Below, piece by piece: positions 34,967 through 38,229 of a DNA stretch of 38,229 nt. A program made the position numbers and the translations under genes. Source of the DNA: an uncultured Verrucomicrobiales bacterium (GTDB taxonomy: Bacteria > Verrucomicrobiota > Verrucomicrobiia > Verrucomicrobiales > Akkermansiaceae). The notes under the pieces were generated by a model. That model was not told the DNA's origin, ran no database searches, and saw only the letters and a program-made list of their open reading frames with translations. The stretch covers positions 1-38,229 of the forward strand of contig CAKZMG010000106.1 of the NCBI GenBank assembly GCA_937128235.1, written 5' to 3'. Position 1 is the stretch's first letter. Every line of letters starts with the position of its first letter.

Positions 34967-35890
34967 ATGGAAACTATGAGCGAACTATCATCTAATTCAT
35001 CCAGTCCTGCCTATGCGGTGGAAATCCGTAATTTGGTGAAGACGTATCGTTCATCATTTAAACGTCAGACCTTCCGGGCGGTGGATGATGTTTCGCTGAG
35101 TATCGCAGCGGGTGAGGTGTATGGATTGATCGGGCCGAATGGTTCTGGGAAGTCGACTACGATGAAGGTAATGTTGGGGATTGTGCGGCCGACGGAGGGT
35201 GAGTGTTCGATTTTCGGGATCTCTTCCGATCGCTCAGGTAGCCGGCGCTTGGTGGGGTATTTGCCTGAGAATCCGTATTTCTACAAGCACCTGACTGGTG
35301 CAGAGACGCTGAAGTTTTATGGTGAGCTTTGTGGACTGCGGGGGAAATCCTTGCGCGCGAAAGTTGAGGAGTTGTTGGAAATGGTGGGGCTGGAGAATGC
35401 GGCGGATCGTCGTCTCGGTGGCTATTCAAAGGGGATGCTACAGAGAATTGGTCTCGCGCAGGCGGTGATTCACGATCCTCAACTGGTGGTTCTTGATGAA
35501 CCGACGGCTGGGGTGGATCCTCAGGGTTCTCGCCAGATCCGCGATTTGATCATGAGCCTTAAGGAGCGTGGCATTACGGTAGTGTTGACTTCACATTTGC
35601 TTGAGCAGGTGCAGGAAGTTTGTGATCGGATCGGAATTCTGTCGAAGGGGCGGATGGTGCGTGAAGGATCGCTCGAAGAGATGATTGCTGTGGAAGATCA
35701 GACTGAGGGGGCGCTCAAGCGACCGACTGAGGGCTTGCTTAAGGACATCGAAGCCTTGGTGGCGAAGCATGCCGACGAAGGAGCGGAGATCATTAGGGTC
35801 GGGAACCCGCGCACGACCTTGGAGCGCTTGTTCATTGAGGCGACGAGCGAGACGGAAAGTGCATCCGGAAATCCCAAACCACGCAAGTAA
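34967..35890 (+). CDS. ABC-2 type transporter, ATP-binding protein
   Basis: Walker A GPNGSGKST (residues 56-64 from this start), a signature-like GGYSKGMLQRIGLAQA and Walker B LVVLDEPTAGVDPQG, followed by the switch His in LTSHLLEQV, define an ABC ATPase of the exporter/ABC-2 class. The frame is open from an ATG at 34898, but the first 23 residues there do not fit the family, so ATG 34967 or 34976 is preferred. The permease gene starts 3 bases after the stop codon. Codon use is GC-rich, unlike the genes to the left. The transported substrate is unknown; NosF/gliding-type systems have this layout. Confidence 0.9.
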   Translation: METMSELSSNSSSPAYAVEIRNLVKTYRSSFKRQTFRAVDDVSLSIAAGEVYGLIGPNGSGKSTTMKVMLGIVRPTEGECSIFGISSDRSGSRRLVGYLPENPYFYKHLTGAETLKFYGELCGLRGKSLRAKVEELLEMVGLENAADRRLGGYSKGMLQRIGLAQAVIHDPQLVVLDEPTAGVDPQGSRQIRDLIMSLKERGITVVLTSHLLEQVQEVCDRIGILSKGRMVREGSLEEMIAVEDQTEGALKRPTEGLLKDIEALVAKHADEGAEIIRVGNPRTTLERLFIEATSETESASGNPKPRK

Positions 35891-35893
35891 GAG

Positions 35894-36817
35894 ATGGCTA
35901 CTGAATTGATTGGCGGAGAACAAGCGCGACGGATGTCTGGCACCTTCAGTCCCTATCGGGTGTTGGTGTTGGCTCGTCACACGCTCACGCAGCTCACTCG
36001 GATGCGGGTGTTCTATTTTCTCGGGATCTTTGTGGCGATCTTGATCGCGAGCTCGATGTTCGTTCTCCGCTACAATAGTCCGGAGCAGGAGTTGAAGATT
36101 CTGAAGGACTTCGGCCTTGGGGCGATGACGCTCTTTGTGAGTGTGTTCGCAATCGTGGCGACATCGATGTTGATTCCGAAGGATGTGGAGGACCGGACGC
36201 TCTATACCATTTTGTCGAAGCCGGTTTTACGGATTGAGTATCTGCTGGGGAAGTTGCTCGGAGTCTTGATGCTCATTGGGGTGAGTCTTGTGGTGATGGA
36301 TGCCCTTTTCACGGGAGTGCTCTACTGGCGTCAGTCGATGATTACTGCGGAGCAGGTTGAGGTGTTGCGCACGGGGGGGCATGGAGAAGAGGCGGTCGAG
36401 GCGCTGCGGATGGTGATTGATGCTGCGGGTGTGTCCTGGTCACTACAAGCCGCGATGTTGGTGGTGTTCGCGAAGGGGGCGGTGCTTGCGGCGCTAACCT
36501 TGCTCATCAGCACCTTCGCGAGTAGCTCCCTATTCACGATCGTTGTGGCGATAACGGCGTTTTTTATTGGCCATGTTCAGGCTGATGCACGTGCCTTTTA
36601 CGAAGCGAATGAAATTGGCGGTGGCTTGATGAAGTATGTTGCCGCGTTGATCGCTTTAGTTTGCCCGGATTTTCAGCTGTTTAATGTGGTCGATGCTGCG
36701 GTTGCAGGGGAACTGATCGCTTGGGGCGATGTTGGAATGCTCCTTGGTGCCGCCGGCGGCTACATGGTGGTCTATATCATGCTGGCGTGGTATGCGTTTT
36801 ACGATAAAGAGCTCTGA
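35894..36817 (+). CDS. ABC-2 type transporter permease
   Basis: The 307-residue protein has about six membrane segments, starting VFYFLGIFVAILIASSMFV. The conserved IPKDVEDRTLYTILSKPVLR loop and the following EYLLGKLLGVLML are the ABC-2 permease signature. It partners the ATPase 3 bases upstream, and the TPR-like gene follows 14 bases downstream. Direction is probably export, by family. Confidence 0.85.
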   Translation: MATELIGGEQARRMSGTFSPYRVLVLARHTLTQLTRMRVFYFLGIFVAILIASSMFVLRYNSPEQELKILKDFGLGAMTLFVSVFAIVATSMLIPKDVEDRTLYTILSKPVLRIEYLLGKLLGVLMLIGVSLVVMDALFTGVLYWRQSMITAEQVEVLRTGGHGEEAVEALRMVIDAAGVSWSLQAAMLVVFAKGAVLAALTLLISTFASSSLFTIVVAITAFFIGHVQADARAFYEANEIGGGLMKYVAALIALVCPDFQLFNVVDAAVAGELIAWGDVGMLLGAAGGYMVVYIMLAWYAFYDKEL

Positions 36818-36831
36818 GCGAGGTTGTTGAA

Positions 36832-37758
36832 ATGCCAAGTCTTCCTAAGATTCCTACAATTCTTTTTGTGCTAGCCCTAGTCGGCCTAGCGCGCTGGCCA
36901 GTGGAGTCTGGAATGACAGAGTCGTTTCGTGACCGTGGTGTGCTGCAGAAGCCGCTGGATGTAGATATGCGCGATCAATTGAGCCAAAATGCCTATGTGG
37001 CGGCATTTGGGGGATTCAGATCGCTGATCGCAAGTCTCACTGCGCTGCAGGCGGACGTTTCTTGGCAGAATAAGGAATGGGGAGATGTGGAGCGAAAATA
37101 TGAAGTGGTCACGGCGCTCCAGCCGCAGGTGGAGTCATATTGGGAGGCGGCATCTTGGCATATGGCCTACAACGCTGCGAGCTACTACCTCGAAGATTGG
37201 AATGAGCATGGAGTGGTCGATGAACTGCGCAGGGAGTATTGGAGGCGATACATCGAGCGTGGTCATCAGTTCCTCGAAGACGGGATCCGAAAAAATCCTG
37301 AGAGTTGGAAGCTGCGGATGCTGGCAGGGATGCTCTTTTCGAGTCGTTTTATGATCCTAGATCACGCCAAGGCCTCGGAATATTTCGAGGCCGCGTTCGA
37401 GACCGGTGGTGCTCCCGAGTATCTGCGCCGTCGTGCGGTTTATGAGTTGTCCTACGTTCCTGAGAAAAAACAAGAAGCGATGCGACAGCTCAAAGAACTC
37501 TATGATGAATCTCCTCGCCATCACACTCCAGTGTTGTTGGGAACCCTCCTTGACTTGCAGCTAGAGTTCAAGGCTCCAGCCAGTGAATTGGTGCCTATCC
37601 GGCTATTTGGAGAGAGCGCTGGGGGGGCTGCAAAAGAATTAGGCGACTATAAGCTTTACCGCGAATCGTTGGGAGGTAGTGTTTCACTGGCGCTTGATGC
37701 ACTCATTGTTAGACTAGTTAACGCTGCCAAAAAACAACAACCGCCGACTACAGAATGA
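36832..37758 (+). CDS. Membrane-anchored or secreted TPR-like protein
   Basis: The 308-residue protein has an N-terminal hydrophobic stretch (about 7-21, ILFVLALVGLARW) and then a helical body with TPR-like units (YIERGHQFLEDGIRKNPESW, AKASEYFEAAFETGGAPEYL, KQEAMRQLKELYDESPRHHT). It is the third gene of the ABC operon, so it may be a periplasmic accessory of that transporter. No enzymatic motif is visible. Confidence 0.75.
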   Translation: MPSLPKIPTILFVLALVGLARWPVESGMTESFRDRGVLQKPLDVDMRDQLSQNAYVAAFGGFRSLIASLTALQADVSWQNKEWGDVERKYEVVTALQPQVESYWEAASWHMAYNAASYYLEDWNEHGVVDELRREYWRRYIERGHQFLEDGIRKNPESWKLRMLAGMLFSSRFMILDHAKASEYFEAAFETGGAPEYLRRRAVYELSYVPEKKQEAMRQLKELYDESPRHHTPVLLGTLLDLQLEFKAPASELVPIRLFGESAGGAAKELGDYKLYRESLGGSVSLALDALIVRLVNAAKKQQPPTTE

Positions 37759-37814
37759 GCAAAGCAATGTAAAAACGCTGGCATAATCCACGTTTATCGC
37801 TATGGGTGTCCACC

Positions 37815-37831
37815 TTGACACTCCCTGTCAA
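37815..37831 (+). promoter_or_regulatory. Inverted repeat TTGACA-N5-TGTCAA before the phosphoesterase gene
   Basis: A perfect 6-bp inverted repeat, 18 bases before the start codon at 37849. Its left arm is also a perfect -35 hexamer, but no good -10 box follows at 16-18 bases. It could be an operator or part of a promoter. Confidence 0.35.
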
Positions 37832-37848
37832 TCTCCCCGATCTCTTCG

Positions 37849-38229
37849 ATGAAATACGCAATCTTTGGTGACATTCATGCCAATTTAGAGGCATTGGAAA
37901 CTGTTCTGGCTGACGCAAAAGAACAGGGATGCACTCATTACGTCTGCTTGGGGGACATTGTTGGCTATAACGCGAACCCTCGTGAATGCTTGGAAATCGT
38001 GCGCGCCTTGGATTGCCCCGTGATCAAAGGGAACCATGATGAAGAGTGCTCCCGTGATACGGCTTTGGAAGGACTCAATCCCTTGGCGTTTGCTGCCCTG
38101 ACCTGGACGCGCGAGCAAATGGTGCCATCTGAAAAGGAATATCTACGTAACCTGCGATTCGTTCGGCAAGTTTCAGATTTCACTGTAGTGCACGCGACCC
38201 TGGATTCGCCATCCAGCTGGGCCTACGTG
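37849..38229 (+). CDS. Metallophosphoesterase (YfcE/Metallophos_2 type), 3' end missing
   Basis: The frame is open from ATG 37849 to the window edge (127 residues). It has the calcineurin-like metal motifs in order: GDIHANLEAL (residues 7-16), GDIVGYNANPRECLEIV (about 35-51) and KGNHDE (about 63-68), then VVHATLDSP, which leads toward the later His motif. It is likely a cytoplasmic phosphodiesterase or protein phosphatase with two metal ions; the substrate is not readable. Confidence 0.85.
   Translation, partial: MKYAIFGDIHANLEALETVLADAKEQGCTHYVCLGDIVGYNANPRECLEIVRALDCPVIKGNHDEECSRDTALEGLNPLAFAALTWTREQMVPSEKEYLRNLRFVRQVSDFTVVHATLDSPSSWAYV

Overview
The window looks like a chromosomal segment of a Verrucomicrobiota bacterium, most likely in the order Verrucomicrobiales. 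Grounds for this: a PVC-type HEAT-repeat/CxxCH cytochrome at the left edge, a PEP-CTERM sorted protein, an ECF sigma factor next to a membrane protein with a YfbK-type von Willebrand A domain, and an NPYxxP-type small membrane protein. The assignment is inferred from protein style. There are no rRNA or tRNA genes, phage genes, transposases or CRISPR arrays that I can see.

Layout. At 1-2715 lies the 3' part of a membrane-anchored two-haem PVC cytochrome protein. At 3.0-14.2 kb is a minus-strand cassette: an ECF sigma factor whose frame is cut by a TAA in region 4, a 1216-residue vWA protein of unusual composite build, and a 2305-residue secreted/membrane protein of no family I recognise. A rhomboid protease follows on the minus strand. 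At 15.3-19.7 kb is a plus-strand run with phospholipid precursor genes (plsY, gpsA), a CPA1-type antiporter with a TrkA-N-like tail, and a SAM methyltransferase. At 19.76-20.73 kb a bacterial-PH-like membrane protein is surrounded by several kinds of short-period intergenic repeat. Next come a VanX-like D,D-dipeptidase, a minimal SLBB protein, a PIN/RHH toxin-antitoxin pair whose toxin has an internal deletion, and a small helical-repeat protein. At 23.3-28.8 kb lie a TamB-like and a TamA/BamA-like gene, an outer-membrane assembly pair. At 28.8-34.9 kb are a thioredoxin-fold protein without its cysteines, a TMEM220-like protein, a 39-residue lipoprotein, the PEP-CTERM protein, HtpG and a small membrane protein. 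From about 34.9 kb the base composition becomes richer in GC, and an ABC-2 ATPase/permease/TPR operon and the start of a metallophosphoesterase gene follow.

The strongest unexplained signals are these. (1) The octamer TCTAACAG/CTGTTAGA occurs 23 times in the first 28.3 kb against about one expected, on both strands, in all three codon frames and once between genes; none was found in the last 10 kb. (2) A second dispersed word, CTTACCTCTA, occurs six times. (3) The sigma/vWA/giant-protein cassette may be an undescribed envelope system. (4) Phased repeat modules are clustered around 20 kb. All counts were made by eye.
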